A stretch of 64,000 bases of DNA from Spiractinospora alimapuensis (GTDB lineage Bacteria > Actinomycetota > Actinomycetes > Streptosporangiales > Streptosporangiaceae), in NCBI RefSeq assembly GCF_018437505.1, contig NZ_CP072467.1, positions 1,550,001-1,614,000 on the forward strand, read 5' to 3'. The position numbers and the translations under genes are program-made. Positions 31,836-40,989 of this stretch are shown here, piece after piece (positions within the stretch are counted from its first letter, which is position 1; each line of letters begins with the position of its first letter). Under the pieces are notes generated by a model. The model worked only from the letters and a program-made list of their open reading frames with translations. It had not been told where the DNA came from and searched no databases.

Positions 31836-31871
31836 GCACCGCCCCCGGGGGGGGTCACCCTGGGGCGGTGC
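31836..31871 (-). terminator. Hairpin at the end of the mnh operon
   Basis: GCACCGCCCC (31836-31845) pairs with GGGGCGGTGC (31862-31871) across a 16-base loop, just beyond the mnhG stop. Confidence 0.5.
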
Positions 31872-31877
31872 GATCCG

Positions 31878-32222
31878 TCAGTGTTCCTTGCCCTGCTCCT
31901 TGCGAACCGCGAGTTCGTCCACGATGACCAGGTCCCGCTTGACCCTCCCGGTCCGGTAGGCGGTCCGACTCACGAAGTGGGCCGCGACCGGAACGGTGAT
32001 GACCTGGAACAGCACGATCATCAGAATCGTGGTTCCCGCGTCCAGCGGGGCGCCCAACTCGATCGCCAGGGCGGCCATGATCAGGATGAGTCCGAGCACC
32101 TGGGGTTTGAGGGCGGCGTGCAGTCGCGCCAACACGTCCGGGAACCGGACCATGGCGATGCCGGCGATGAGCGAGAGCGACGCACCCGCGATGAGCAGGA
32201 CCGAGATGATGACATCCTTCAT
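31878..32222 (-). CDS. mnhG: Mrp Na+/H+ antiporter subunit G
   Basis: Small membrane subunit, 114 aa, with three hydrophobic segments and the family stretch MVRFPDVLARLHAALKPQVLG. It is the last gene of the Mrp complex operon; its ATG overlaps the mnhF stop as ATGA. The complex exchanges internal Na+ for protons and needs all subunits. Confidence 0.93.
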   Translation of the reverse strand: MKDVIISVLLIAGASLSLIAGIAMVRFPDVLARLHAALKPQVLGLILIMAALAIELGAPLDAGTTILMIVLFQVITVPVAAHFVSRTAYRTGRVKRDLVIVDELAVRKEQGKEH

Positions 32223-32518
32223 CGCTGACCCCCTTTCCGCTTGGCCGACTCGGCCGTCCGGTTGTACAACGACGGCGCGAAGCGGGAGATGGCGACGGAA
32301 CCGGTGAACCCGATGATCGCCAGGACGAGCAGGATCGGCAGGGTGGTGGTGCGCCCGTGGGCGACCGCCTCCGCTCCGATGCCACAGATCATGACGGCGA
32401 TCAGGGTGTCCAGCGCGGTGGCCCGGTCGAGCGCCGACGGGCCCCGAACGAGCCGAACCATCGTCAGCGCGGCGGCCGTGCTCAGCAGCACCGCGACGAT
32501 CACGTATACGACGGTCAT
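32219..32518 (-). CDS. mnhF: Mrp Na+/H+ antiporter subunit F
   Basis: 99 aa with three hydrophobic segments. The family motif MVRLVRGPSALDRATALDTL is clear. The start at 32518 is set by the ATGA overlap with mnhE and by the point where similarity begins. Part of the six-gene antiporter operon. Confidence 0.93.
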   Translation of the reverse strand: MTVVYVIVAVLLSTAAALTMVRLVRGPSALDRATALDTLIAVMICGIGAEAVAHGRTTTLPILLVLAIIGFTGSVAISRFAPSLYNRTAESAKRKGGQR

Positions 32519-33012
32519 TTCTTGGCCCCCAACGCGAGCAGCACTCGCTCGGTCAGCAGGTGTGCGGACTTGCGCGTCTTCTCGACGTCGGCTTTGTCCT
32601 TGACCCCGAGGACGTGCACGTAGATGCGCCCTGGGTGTCGCCACACCTCGATGGCGGAGCTTCCCGGGGTGACCGAGAAGGCGATCGCCAGGAAGGTCAA
32701 CGCCAGGTCCGACCGAGACGGAACCGGGACCTCGATCACGGCGCTGCGTGGCGGGTCGCGACGGAGGACCATCGCGCCGACCCGGAAACTCCCCGCGACG
32801 AGCTCCCAGCCTAGGGAGACGATGACGACGAGGAGCCGGAATGGATGCGGCCGCACCCCGATGGCGATCGGCGGCATCGGGAAGAGCAGTACCACGATCG
32901 CCGACACCACGAGTCCGGAGAGGATCCGGCCGACGCCGAAGTCACCCCAGAGGAACAGCCAGATCAATACGAGCGCGATGAGCCACGGGGTTCGCCGAAG
33001 AGCCTGCTTCAT
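32515..33012 (-). CDS. mnhE: Mrp Na+/H+ antiporter subunit E
   Basis: 165 aa with two or three N-terminal hydrophobic segments and a cytoplasmic C-terminal part containing FLAIAFSVTPGSSAIEVWR and IYVHVLGV. The ATG at 33012 overlaps the mnhD stop as ATGA. Subunit of the monovalent cation/proton antiporter. Confidence 0.92.
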   Translation of the reverse strand: MKQALRRTPWLIALVLIWLFLWGDFGVGRILSGLVVSAIVVLLFPMPPIAIGVRPHPFRLLVVIVSLGWELVAGSFRVGAMVLRRDPPRSAVIEVPVPSRSDLALTFLAIAFSVTPGSSAIEVWRHPGRIYVHVLGVKDKADVEKTRKSAHLLTERVLLALGAKK

Positions 33013-34577
33013 TTTGCTTCCTCGTGGAACGGCACCGACTGGATGTAGTTGCTCTCTGGGTCCAACAGCTCCTCCGCGGTCCGGTCGGCCAGGTCGGCGA
33101 GCGGCCCGGCGACCACCGTGTAGCCGACCATCACCGCGATGAGGACACCGGTCGGCCACACCATCGTCCGGGGCAGGCTCTTGGTGACCACGATGTCCTT
33201 ACCGCTGAGCCCGACGGCGTCCACCTGGCCGTCCCGGGCGACCTGTCCGCGCTCCCCCCAGAAGCTACGGTTCCAGACCAGGCACACCGCGTACAGCGTG
33301 AGCAGGCTGGTGGCCAGACTTGCGATGACCAGGGCCCAGGCCGTCGGTCCTCCGACGCCGATGCCCGCCTGCAGCAGACCGAGCTTCGCCATGAAGCCGG
33401 AGAACGGCGGGATCCCACCCAGACTCATCGCCGGGACGAAGAACAACACCCCCAGTAACGGTGAGACGCGGATCAGCCCGCCGAGGCGTTCCTTGGACGT
33501 CGTGCCGGTTCGACGTTCGATCAGTCCGACGGTGAGGAACAGGGCCGTCTGCACGGTGATGTGGTGGACGATGTAGAAGACGGCGCCGGCGATGGCGGCC
33601 TGAGTGGCCAACGCGATGCCGAAGACCATGAACCCAACGTGGCTGACCAGTGTGAACGACAACAGACGTTTGATGTCGTCCTGCGCGAGAGCACCCAGGA
33701 TACCGACCACCATGGTGAGGATCGCGGCCACCGCGAGGATCACCGTGAGGGGGTTGTCCGGGAACAGCAGTGTCTGGGTCCGGATCATGGTGTAGACGCC
33801 CACCTTGGTGAGCAGTCCCGCGAAGACCGCGGTCACCGGGGCCGAAGCCGTCGGATAGCTGTCCGGCAGCCAGGCCGACAGTGGGAACACCGCGGCCTTG
33901 ATCGCGAAGCCGAGCAACAGCATCAGTTGGAGGACCTGGGCCACGCCCGGGTCCAGCTCCGCCAAGCGGTGGCTGAGCTGCGCCAGGTTGATGGTTCCGG
34001 TCGCCGCGTAGACGAACGCGATCGCCACGAGGAACACCAAGGACGAGAACAGGTTGATGATGACGTAGGTGGTACCGGCGCGGATCCGCGCCGCCGTCCC
34101 GCCCAGGGTGATCAGTACATAGCTGGCCGTCAGCAGGATTTCGAAGCCGACGAACAGGTTGAACAGGTCACCGGCGAGGAACGCGCAGGCGACACCGGCC
34201 ATCAACACCAGATAGGACGGGTGGAAGATCGCCAGAGGCGCGGTGTCGTCCTCGTCGGCCAGACCCTGCCCGAGCGCGTAGATCAACACGAACAGGGTGA
34301 CGAGCGCGGACACCAACAGCACCAGGGCCGCGAACCGGTCCGCGACCAGGCTGATCCCCACCGGAGCGGGCCAGCCGCCCGCCTGGGCGACCTGGGGACC
34401 GTAGCGGTCCGCCTGGTACAGCAGGACTCCCGCGACCACGGCGATCGTCACGAGGACGGTCACGCTGATGGCCTCGCGCAGTCGCCGCTGGTGGGCGCCG
34501 ATCAGGAACTTGATTCCCGCCGCGAGCAGGGGAAGGATCACCGGCACCGGCACCAGAACGTTGCCAATGCCAGTCAC
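33009..34577 (-). CDS. mnhD: Mrp Na+/H+ antiporter subunit D
   Basis: 522 aa, about fourteen hydrophobic segments, of the proton-translocating NuoM/N-like family. Seen are FNLFVGFEILLTASYVLITL, the AAVFPLSAWLPDSYPTASAPV stretch, and the Lys/His of TKVGVYTMIRT and KRLLSFTLVSHVGFM. Coupled to mnhC and mnhE by 4-base overlaps. Confidence 0.94.
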   Translation of the reverse strand: MTGIGNVLVPVPVILPLLAAGIKFLIGAHQRRLREAISVTVLVTIAVVAGVLLYQADRYGPQVAQAGGWPAPVGISLVADRFAALVLLVSALVTLFVLIYALGQGLADEDDTAPLAIFHPSYLVLMAGVACAFLAGDLFNLFVGFEILLTASYVLITLGGTAARIRAGTTYVIINLFSSLVFLVAIAFVYAATGTINLAQLSHRLAELDPGVAQVLQLMLLLGFAIKAAVFPLSAWLPDSYPTASAPVTAVFAGLLTKVGVYTMIRTQTLLFPDNPLTVILAVAAILTMVVGILGALAQDDIKRLLSFTLVSHVGFMVFGIALATQAAIAGAVFYIVHHITVQTALFLTVGLIERRTGTTSKERLGGLIRVSPLLGVLFFVPAMSLGGIPPFSGFMAKLGLLQAGIGVGGPTAWALVIASLATSLLTLYAVCLVWNRSFWGERGQVARDGQVDAVGLSGKDIVVTKSLPRTMVWPTGVLIAVMVGYTVVAGPLADLADRTAEELLDPESNYIQSVPFHEEAK

Positions 34578-34993
34578 TGGACGTCTCCCATGGTCGAGTC
34601 GGTTCCGCGGTCGGCCTCTCCGGTGTCACCGCGTTCGGCGCGCTCCCGGATTCTCCGGTCTTCGGAGTCGTCGCGCAGTCGGTCACCGCGGGCGATGTGC
34701 CACGCGCGATAGGCCAGGGCGAGGAGGAACGACGTCGTTCCCAGCGTGATGACGATGGCGGTGAGCACCATCGCCTGGGGCAGGGGGTCCGCCATCGGGC
34801 CGGACCCCGTCAGGTTGAGGAAGGGGTCGCGTCCCGCGGCGCCCCCCGCGACGATGATCAGGATGTTGATGCCGTTGGCAAGGAGTACCGTGCCGACGAT
34901 GATGCGGACGAGGCCGCGGTCGAGGATCAGGTAGATGCCGGTTCCCGCCAGCACTCCGGTCAGAACAAGCAGGGCCAGATTGCCCACGGTCAT
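34574..34993 (-). CDS. mnhC: Mrp Na+/H+ antiporter subunit C
   Basis: 139 aa, NuoK-like, three hydrophobic segments with IYLILDRGLVRIIVGTVLLANGINILI in the first two and PQAMVLTAIVITLGTTSF in the third. The C-terminal 40 residues are a charged extension rich in Arg and Asp. Four-base overlaps join it to the neighbouring genes. Confidence 0.92.
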   Translation of the reverse strand: MTVGNLALLVLTGVLAGTGIYLILDRGLVRIIVGTVLLANGINILIIVAGGAAGRDPFLNLTGSGPMADPLPQAMVLTAIVITLGTTSFLLALAYRAWHIARGDRLRDDSEDRRIRERAERGDTGEADRGTDSTMGDVQ

Positions 34994-37815
34994 CCGCTCA
35001 CCATCCTCTCTGGGCCTCGCGCCGATTCGATCTGGCGGTCGACCTCCGCCCCCAGCGCACGCAACAACTCGACAACTAGACCGATGACCAGTAAGTACAC
35101 CCCGATATCGAAGACGACGACCGAACTGATGTGCACTTCACCGATGATGGGGAGGTGCCAATCGACCTCGCCGCTTCGGAGTACCTGGCCGGTCGCCAAC
35201 AGACTCACGATCCCCGAGCCGGTGGCGAGGGTCAGCCCGGTCCCCAGCAACGGACCGGCCGCCTTGGGCACCGCCTCTCCCAGCTCGTAGCGGCCGCCGG
35301 CGAGGTAACGCACCGCGAGGGCGAGACCGGCGACGATCCCGCCCGCGAACCCTCCGCCGGTGTCGTTGTGCCCGGCGAACAGAAGGTACACCGACAGCAG
35401 CAGGATCGGATGGAAGATGATCCGGGCGAGGACCTCCAGCACGATGGAGCGCCGCTCGGGGGCGAGCGTCGCGCTGCCACGCAGCCACGCACCACCCTCG
35501 CCGTCGCGGGTCGTGCTCGCCCCCGAACGGGGACGCACACCCCAGACGTGCGCCGCGCTGTCGGCGTCGGAGACACGCGGCAGCGGCCGGTTGCCCCGGC
35601 GCACGAAGATCAGGCTGGTCACGCCCGCGGCCACGGCGAGCAGGACCGAGATCTCCCCCATGGTGTCCCAGGCGCGCAGATCGACCAGGGTCACGTTGAC
35701 GATGTTGTAGCCCCCGGCCTCCTCCACCGCCGCGGGGTAGAGCTCCGACACCGGGTCGTGGACCCGAGCACCGAGCGCGAGGTACCCCACCGCGACGATC
35801 AGGACACCGGCCGCCGTGGCCACCGCGGCGCGGATGCGCCGGTTCAGGCGGGGCTGGTTCTCACTGAACCGGTCCGGCAACCTGCGCAGCACCAGGATGA
35901 AGACGAGGAGTAGGATCGTCTCGGCCAACACCTGCGTGAGAGCGACGTCCGGGGCGCCCTGTAGAGCGAAGGCGGCGGCCGTGCCGTAGCCGGTCACGCC
36001 GGCGAGGATGACCGCGCCGAGCCGGTCCCGCGCGGCCACGGTCGCGAAGGCGGCGAAGGCGACGAGGATCGCCAACGGCACCTGTACCGGTAGCTCCCAC
36101 TCGGGCAGCCCACCGTTGCCGGGGAAGGCCATGATCACCGCCGTCCCGGGCAGGATCAGCAGGACCGCGAGGATCCAGCCCAGGTAGGCGGGTAGTGAGC
36201 CGCGCTGGGTGATGCTGGCGGCCCAGCCGGCGACCCGTCCCAGCTCCGCCATGAAGACCCGGTATCCGTGCTCCGCGTTCAGAGCCGAGATGCTGACCGT
36301 GGCCTGGAACTTCTCCACGCGATCGTGAATCAGGAACAGTCCGACTCCCCCGAGGATCGCGACGACGGACAGCATGAGAGCCAAGCCGATGTGCGGGATC
36401 AGGTCGTGGGCGATCGCGACGTACGGCGCGATGACGAGTCCGACGGTGGCGAGCAGGGCCGGCGGCCACACCAGGGACCAGCCGGGCGCGTGGTCGAGCG
36501 GGGCGGGTCCCCCCGGGACCGTGTAGCCCCGCCATTCGAAGAAAGCGCCCCAGACGTAGCGCACGCTGTAGGCCATGGTGAGCACCGAGCCCACGACCAG
36601 CCCGACCAAAACGAGCGTGTCGACGGGGCCGCCTCCGGAGAAGGCCTCGAACGCGGCCTCCTTCCCCACGAAGCCGACCAGCGGGGGGATTCCGGCCATG
36701 GAACCCGCCGCGAGGATCGCGGCGATGAAGGTGATCGGCATGGTGCGCCGGAGCCCACTGAGACGGCGCAGGTCGCGTGTCCCGGTCGAGTGGTCGATCG
36801 CGCCCGTGATGAGGAACAACGCCGCTTTGAACAGGGCGTGCGAGACCAGCACCACCATGCCGGCCAGTAGGGCCTTCTCCGTCCCGGCGCCCATGAGGAC
36901 CGTGAGGAAGCCCAACTGGCTGACGGTGCTGAACGCGAGGAGGAGCTTGATGTCGTACTGCCGCAGCGCTCGATAAGCGCCGACGATCATGGTGGCCACG
37001 CCCAGTGTCAGGACGATGGCCCGCCAGGGGACCTCCGGGGCGAAAGCCGGGGAGAAACGGGCGACCAGATAGATCCCCGCCTTGACCATGGCCGCGGCGT
37101 GCAGGTAGGCACTGATCGGGGTCGGTGCGGCCATCGCGCCGGGGAGCCAGAAGTGCAGGGGAACGAGAGCCGACTTCGACAGGGCCCCCAACAGCACGAG
37201 CACCAGGGCGACACCGATGAACGGACCTTCCGGCGGATTGGCCAGAACGTCGGAAATACGGTAGGTTCCTGCGGTTATGCCGATCATGATGAAACCGGCG
37301 AGCATCGCGAGTCCACCAAGGGTGGTCACCACGATCGCGGTGAGCGCGGCTCGTCGGCTGTCACGGTCCTCGGCCTTGTGCCCGATGAGGAGGTAGGAGA
37401 AGACCGTCGTCAACTCCCAAAAAATGTAGAGCAGGATCAGGTCGTCGGCCAGTACCAGGCCGAGCATCGCACCGGAGAAGGCGACCAACGAGCCGCTGAG
37501 CAGCCCGAGGCCACGTTCCTTGGACGTGAAGTACCCGGAACAGTAGATCAGCACGAGCGCACCGATCGCCGTGATGATCACGGTCATCAGCAGCCCGAGG
37601 CCGTCCATCCGGAAGTCGAGGCTCAGCCCCAACGCCGGAACCCATTCGTGTCGCTCGGCTAACTCTCCTCCCGCCGAGGACGCGGTCGTTAGTGCCCACA
37701 CCAACACGGCGGTGGGCGCCAGTGCCAGTAGAACGAAAGCCGTGACGCCTGTTCTACGAACCAGAGCCCCCGCGAACACCGCAGCGCCAAAGAGGGCGCA
37801 CGTCGCAAGCAACAT
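34990..37815 (-). CDS. mnhA: Mrp Na+/H+ antiporter subunit A fused to subunit B
   Basis: About 941 aa. The N-terminal 500 residues are the NuoL-like proton-translocating unit (ILLYIFWELTTVFSYLLIGH, KSALVPLHFWLPGAMAAPTP, HAAAMVKAGIYL). A MrpA C-terminal region follows, then a MnhB domain (HNDTGGGFAGGIVAGLAL). There is no separate mnhB gene, so this fusion supplies both. Start is uncertain: ATG 37815 begins the first membrane segment and lacks a ribosome site but has TATCAT 8 bases before it; GTG 37872 adds 19 residues. First gene of the operon. Confidence 0.92.
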   Translation of the reverse strand: MLLATCALFGAAVFAGALVRRTGVTAFVLLALAPTAVLVWALTTASSAGGELAERHEWVPALGLSLDFRMDGLGLLMTVIITAIGALVLIYCSGYFTSKERGLGLLSGSLVAFSGAMLGLVLADDLILLYIFWELTTVFSYLLIGHKAEDRDSRRAALTAIVVTTLGGLAMLAGFIMIGITAGTYRISDVLANPPEGPFIGVALVLVLLGALSKSALVPLHFWLPGAMAAPTPISAYLHAAAMVKAGIYLVARFSPAFAPEVPWRAIVLTLGVATMIVGAYRALRQYDIKLLLAFSTVSQLGFLTVLMGAGTEKALLAGMVVLVSHALFKAALFLITGAIDHSTGTRDLRRLSGLRRTMPITFIAAILAAGSMAGIPPLVGFVGKEAAFEAFSGGGPVDTLVLVGLVVGSVLTMAYSVRYVWGAFFEWRGYTVPGGPAPLDHAPGWSLVWPPALLATVGLVIAPYVAIAHDLIPHIGLALMLSVVAILGGVGLFLIHDRVEKFQATVSISALNAEHGYRVFMAELGRVAGWAASITQRGSLPAYLGWILAVLLILPGTAVIMAFPGNGGLPEWELPVQVPLAILVAFAAFATVAARDRLGAVILAGVTGYGTAAAFALQGAPDVALTQVLAETILLLVFILVLRRLPDRFSENQPRLNRRIRAAVATAAGVLIVAVGYLALGARVHDPVSELYPAAVEEAGGYNIVNVTLVDLRAWDTMGEISVLLAVAAGVTSLIFVRRGNRPLPRVSDADSAAHVWGVRPRSGASTTRDGEGGAWLRGSATLAPERRSIVLEVLARIIFHPILLLSVYLLFAGHNDTGGGFAGGIVAGLALAVRYLAGGRYELGEAVPKAAGPLLGTGLTLATGSGIVSLLATGQVLRSGEVDWHLPIIGEVHISSVVVFDIGVYLLVIGLVVELLRALGAEVDRQIESARGPERMVSG

Positions 37816-37961
37816 CGCGAACGATGATAACTGAGGGAAATCTGGGCTAATCGATGAACCCGCCGCGCCCACCCGCCGCCGGACCGCATCCGGGTGCGTT
37901 AACGAAATGTGACAAGAAGCGGGGAACTCTCGCTGTGAAGCCTTGCCAACGTGGGAAAACG

Positions 37962-38038
37962 TGGTGGGGCGGGTCGGGCTTGAACCGACGACCGACAGAT
38001 TATGAGTCTGCTGCTCTGACCAGCTGAGCTACCGCCCC
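37962..38038 (-). tRNA. tRNA-Met (CAT anticodon, elongator type)
   Basis: Cloverleaf read by eye: acceptor GGGGCGG/CCGCCCC, D arm with AGCTGGTCAGA, anticodon loop CTCATAA, T arm GTCGG/CCGAC with loop TTCAAGC, discriminator A. The CCA end is encoded in the DNA at 37962-37964. The acceptor starts with a paired G-C, which argues against an initiator tRNA. A modified-C Ile tRNA also has CAT and cannot be fully excluded. Confidence 0.93.
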
Positions 38039-38116
38039 GGCACTTCAGAAGTGTGCCATACAACAGGAGATTCCTCGTCCCCCGGACCGCGATCCTACGC
38101 GGGGGCGACGACACTC

Positions 38117-38575
38117 TCACGCCTCGTGCAGGAGATGGGTGTTCGGTCGTCGCGCGGCCGCGGCGAGCTCTCCTCGTCGTACGGTCTCGACTCCGGCGGC
38201 GCGCAGCCGCTCCGCGCCGCTGGCGGGCACGAAGACCGGCGGCTCGGACCAGGCGTAGACGACACGGTGGACCCCGGCGGCGATGATCCGTTCCGCGCAC
38301 GGACGCGGGCGGGAGGCGCGCGCGCCGCACGGCTCCAAGGAGCTGTAGAGGGTGGCGTCAGAGAGGTCCGCTCCAGGTGGGAGCCGCTCCAGCGCCACCT
38401 CCTCAGCATGGTCGTGGGGGTCACGTTGGCGCGAGTACCCCTCCGCCAGGACCTGGCCGTTCCCCGAGACGATGACACATCCCACAGAGAAAGCCGTGGT
38501 CGACGGAGGACACTCCCACGCGAGACCCACCGCGCGACGGAGCCACCGGTCGTCGGTGTCCGCCGACGGAGTCAC
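38117..38575 (-). CDS. RibD-type deaminase domain protein
   Basis: Zinc cytidine-deaminase-fold protein, 152 aa. The zinc motifs are HAEEVALE and PCGARASRPRPC, with the RibD-like opening DDRWLRRAVGLAWECPPS. In riboflavin synthesis the RibD N-terminal half deaminates the diaminopyrimidine ribityl/ribosyl phosphate. Here it is a separate gene, overlapping the reductase gene by ATGA. It could serve riboflavin synthesis or act on a pyrimidine in a related pathway. Confidence 0.85.
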   Translation of the reverse strand: MTPSADTDDRWLRRAVGLAWECPPSTTAFSVGCVIVSGNGQVLAEGYSRQRDPHDHAEEVALERLPPGADLSDATLYSSLEPCGARASRPRPCAERIIAAGVHRVVYAWSEPPVFVPASGAERLRAAGVETVRRGELAAAARRPNTHLLHEA

Positions 38576-39273
38576 CGTGACGCGCCCGAGAGAAGGTAGT
38601 GCAGCGCGATCACGCCGTCGAGGTCCTCCGAGCCGACCAGGGTCATCGGGGTGATGGCCGTGTGCGGGAAGAAACCTGGGTGTACGAACCGCGGCGCGTC
38701 GGCGTCACCGACGAAGAACGGGGCCACGGCCAACCGCAGCTCGTCGACCAGCCCGGCGGTGAGGAACCCGGTGTGCACCTTCCCGCCTCCCTCGACGATC
38801 AACCGGTAGAGGCCACGGCGTGCGAGGTCCGCGACCACGAATCCGAGATCCAGGGGATCGCCCGCGTCGATGACCGTGACGTCGTCGTTGCCCGCCAGAC
38901 GCGCGCCGGTGTCGAAGAAGGCGGGTGAGGCGGCGTAGACGAGCTTGGGCGAGTCACCGGTAGTGAAGAACTCCGCGTTGGGGTCGACGTCACCGCTGGT
39001 GGTCAGCGTGACCTTGGTGAGGTCACCAGGCTTTCCCTCCTCTGTGCGGCGGTCACGGCGTTCGGTCGATCGCAACAGGAGGCGCGGATTGTCCCGACGT
39101 ATGGTCTCCGCACCGACCAGGATCGCGTCGCATCCCGCCCGAATCTCGTCGACGCGATCGAAGTCGGCGTCGGATGACAGGCGAAGGCGATGATCCGTGG
39201 CGTCGTCTATGTATCCGTCCACGGACATCGCGCAGCTGAGAATGGTGTACGGCCGCTCCAGGGGTGCGCTCAT
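38572..39273 (-). CDS. RibD C-terminal/dihydrofolate-reductase-like reductase
   Basis: 233 aa with the bacterial bifunctional deaminase-reductase C-terminal fold. Motifs are CAMSVDGYIDDATDHRLRLS, AILVGAETIRRDNPRLL and LIVEGGGKVHTGFL (NADPH site). It reduces the ribosyl side chain of the pyrimidine intermediate in riboflavin synthesis. It is translationally coupled to the deaminase. The start at 39273 is where similarity begins; upstream sequence is not conserved. No other rib gene lies beside it. Confidence 0.85.
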   Translation of the reverse strand: MSAPLERPYTILSCAMSVDGYIDDATDHRLRLSSDADFDRVDEIRAGCDAILVGAETIRRDNPRLLLRSTERRDRRTEEGKPGDLTKVTLTTSGDVDPNAEFFTTGDSPKLVYAASPAFFDTGARLAGNDDVTVIDAGDPLDLGFVVADLARRGLYRLIVEGGGKVHTGFLTAGLVDELRLAVAPFFVGDADAPRFVHPGFFPHTAITPMTLVGSEDLDGVIALHYLLSGASR

Positions 39274-39654
39274 GGTGAACCAGGCTAGGCCATTCCCGCC
39301 CCCTTCCCCCACCTGTCGCCCGTGTTCGGCCGATTGTGGCGACGAGGTTGGCACGCCCCGCTCGCCCCGGAGGGGCTCCGGTCGCCGTGACCGGGGAGCG
39401 CACGGCCGCCGACGTGGGTCGCTCCCCCGGGTGCCGGGGAAAGTGGTTCGGTCAGGGGCGCCGCTTCTCGGGTTTCGGATTGCCCGGATGTCGGTGACGC
39501 GGACGCGGACGGCTCGATCGTTCCACGCTCGGAGAACGCACCACGGGGCCGTTGGCGTCCGGACCGGCGTACCCCCTCCAATGTGTCGCGTCCGTGGCGG
39601 CGCCCGTCCCGGGGACGCGACACGCGCCGCACCGGCGTCCGAGCGTATGCCGGC
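39274..39654. other. Intergenic region, nothing recognisable
   Basis: About 380 bases between the reductase start and the P1 peptidase stop. Frames here give only Arg/Pro/Gly-rich sequence. It presumably contains the promoter of the split RibD pair. Confidence 0.5.
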
Positions 39655-40686
39655 CTATCTCCCGTGCAGGGAGTCCGAGTAGCTCGGCCAGTGGCCGACG
39701 GGAGTCCGCACCGTCTCGGCCGCGATCACCGCGCGCACGATGGCGCGCGTGACACACTCGGCCGCGGCCCACTGCAGTGTGTACAGCCCGACCGGGTCGG
39801 GTGCGGGTCGACCGGCGGTGGACAACGCGAACACGGTGTCCCCGTCGAACATCGTGTGCGCCGGAACGATGGCGCGGGCGATCCCGTCCTGGGCCACTCC
39901 GGCGAGCTTGGCGCACTCCGCCTTGGTGAGGGTGGCGTCGGTCGCGACCACGGCGAGGGTGGTGTTGAGGCCGACTCCGGGCCCACCTGGCGCCGCGACG
40001 GGACCCACGGGTCGGTCCGCCGCGAATGCGGGGAGCTCTCCCGGCAGCGTGTGCGGGGCGCCGTGGAGCCGACCGGTCGTCGGATCGACGAGGCGTCCGG
40101 CACTGTTGACGGCGGCGAGAGCTCCCAGGGTCGAGCCGTCGGGCAAGACGGAACTCGCCGTGCCGACGCCTCCCTTGAGCCCGCCAGCGACCGCGCCGGT
40201 CCCGGCCCCGACGTTGCCCTGCGCGGGCGGCGCGTCGGTCGCGTCGTCGAACGCCTGGGCTCCGAAGGAGGCGTCCGGTCGCGCCAGGGGGTCGCCTCCC
40301 CGGCCAAGGTCGAACAGGATCGCCGCCGGGACGATGGGGACCACGAGTCGGGCCGCGGCCGTTTCCACCACGACCCCCTCCCCCGCCTCCCCCAGTCGTC
40401 CCATGACGCCGTCGGCCGCCGACAGACCGAAGGCGCTTCCCCCTCCAAGGAGCAGGGCGTTGACCTTGTGGACCGAGTTACGGGGGTCCAGCAGATCCGT
40501 CTCGCGTGTCCCCGGTCCTCCCCCACGTACGTCGACACTGGCGACCGCGCCTCCCGGCGGTGGCAGCACGACCGTGGTGCCGGTCAACCAGCCGTCACCC
40601 CTCGCGCTGTGGTGACCCACCCTGATTCCGCGCACGTCCACGATGCTGTTGGTCGGCCCGGCCTGCGGGCGAGGCGGCTCGTTCAT
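39655..40686 (-). CDS. P1-family (DmpA/NylC-like) peptidase or amidohydrolase
   Basis: 343 aa, N-terminal-nucleophile hydrolase. The family opening is IVDVRGIRVGHHSARGDGWL and the core has NALLLGGGSAFGLSAADGVM. Self-processing between Asn and Thr is expected in GVGLNTTLAVVATDATLTK, leaving Thr as nucleophile. Relatives cleave N-terminal D- or beta-amino acids or nylon oligomers. The natural substrate here is unknown. Single gene, no obvious partners. Confidence 0.88.
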   Translation of the reverse strand: MNEPPRPQAGPTNSIVDVRGIRVGHHSARGDGWLTGTTVVLPPPGGAVASVDVRGGGPGTRETDLLDPRNSVHKVNALLLGGGSAFGLSAADGVMGRLGEAGEGVVVETAAARLVVPIVPAAILFDLGRGGDPLARPDASFGAQAFDDATDAPPAQGNVGAGTGAVAGGLKGGVGTASSVLPDGSTLGALAAVNSAGRLVDPTTGRLHGAPHTLPGELPAFAADRPVGPVAAPGGPGVGLNTTLAVVATDATLTKAECAKLAGVAQDGIARAIVPAHTMFDGDTVFALSTAGRPAPDPVGLYTLQWAAAECVTRAIVRAVIAAETVRTPVGHWPSYSDSLHGR

Positions 40687-40800
40687 GGCACGAGACTAAC
40701 GCAGAGCGTTGCCCCCCGCGCGGCCCGTGGGCCACCCTCCGCTGGTCACCGCCTCATGTCCCCCGACATACGGCCCCGAGAGGAGTCACTCAACCGGGAA

Positions 40801-40847
40801 CTGGTCGATTCGCGGCTATTGACCAGATATTGACCAGCGTCTACTTT
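40801..40847 (+). promoter_or_regulatory. Promoter with tandem TATTGACCAG repeats
   Basis: TATTGACCAG occurs at 40817-40826 and again at 40828-40837, an 11-base period, and an inverted CTGGTC lies at 40801. The first copy supplies TTGACC as -35 box (40819-40824), 17 bases before TACTTT (40842-40847) as -10 box. It lies about 140 bases before the sugar isomerase start. The repeats may also be an activator or repressor site. Confidence 0.55.
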
Positions 40848-40989
40848 TGCTGATTAGACAACAGAACCATCGATATTTCCGGCACAAGTCAGCGTGGATA
40901 TCACTGTCCACCGGCATTTCGCATGCCCCTGGCCGGGCTGAGGTCGGCCATGGGGCGACCTATGCCACCGGCCACGGAAGCGGGAAACG

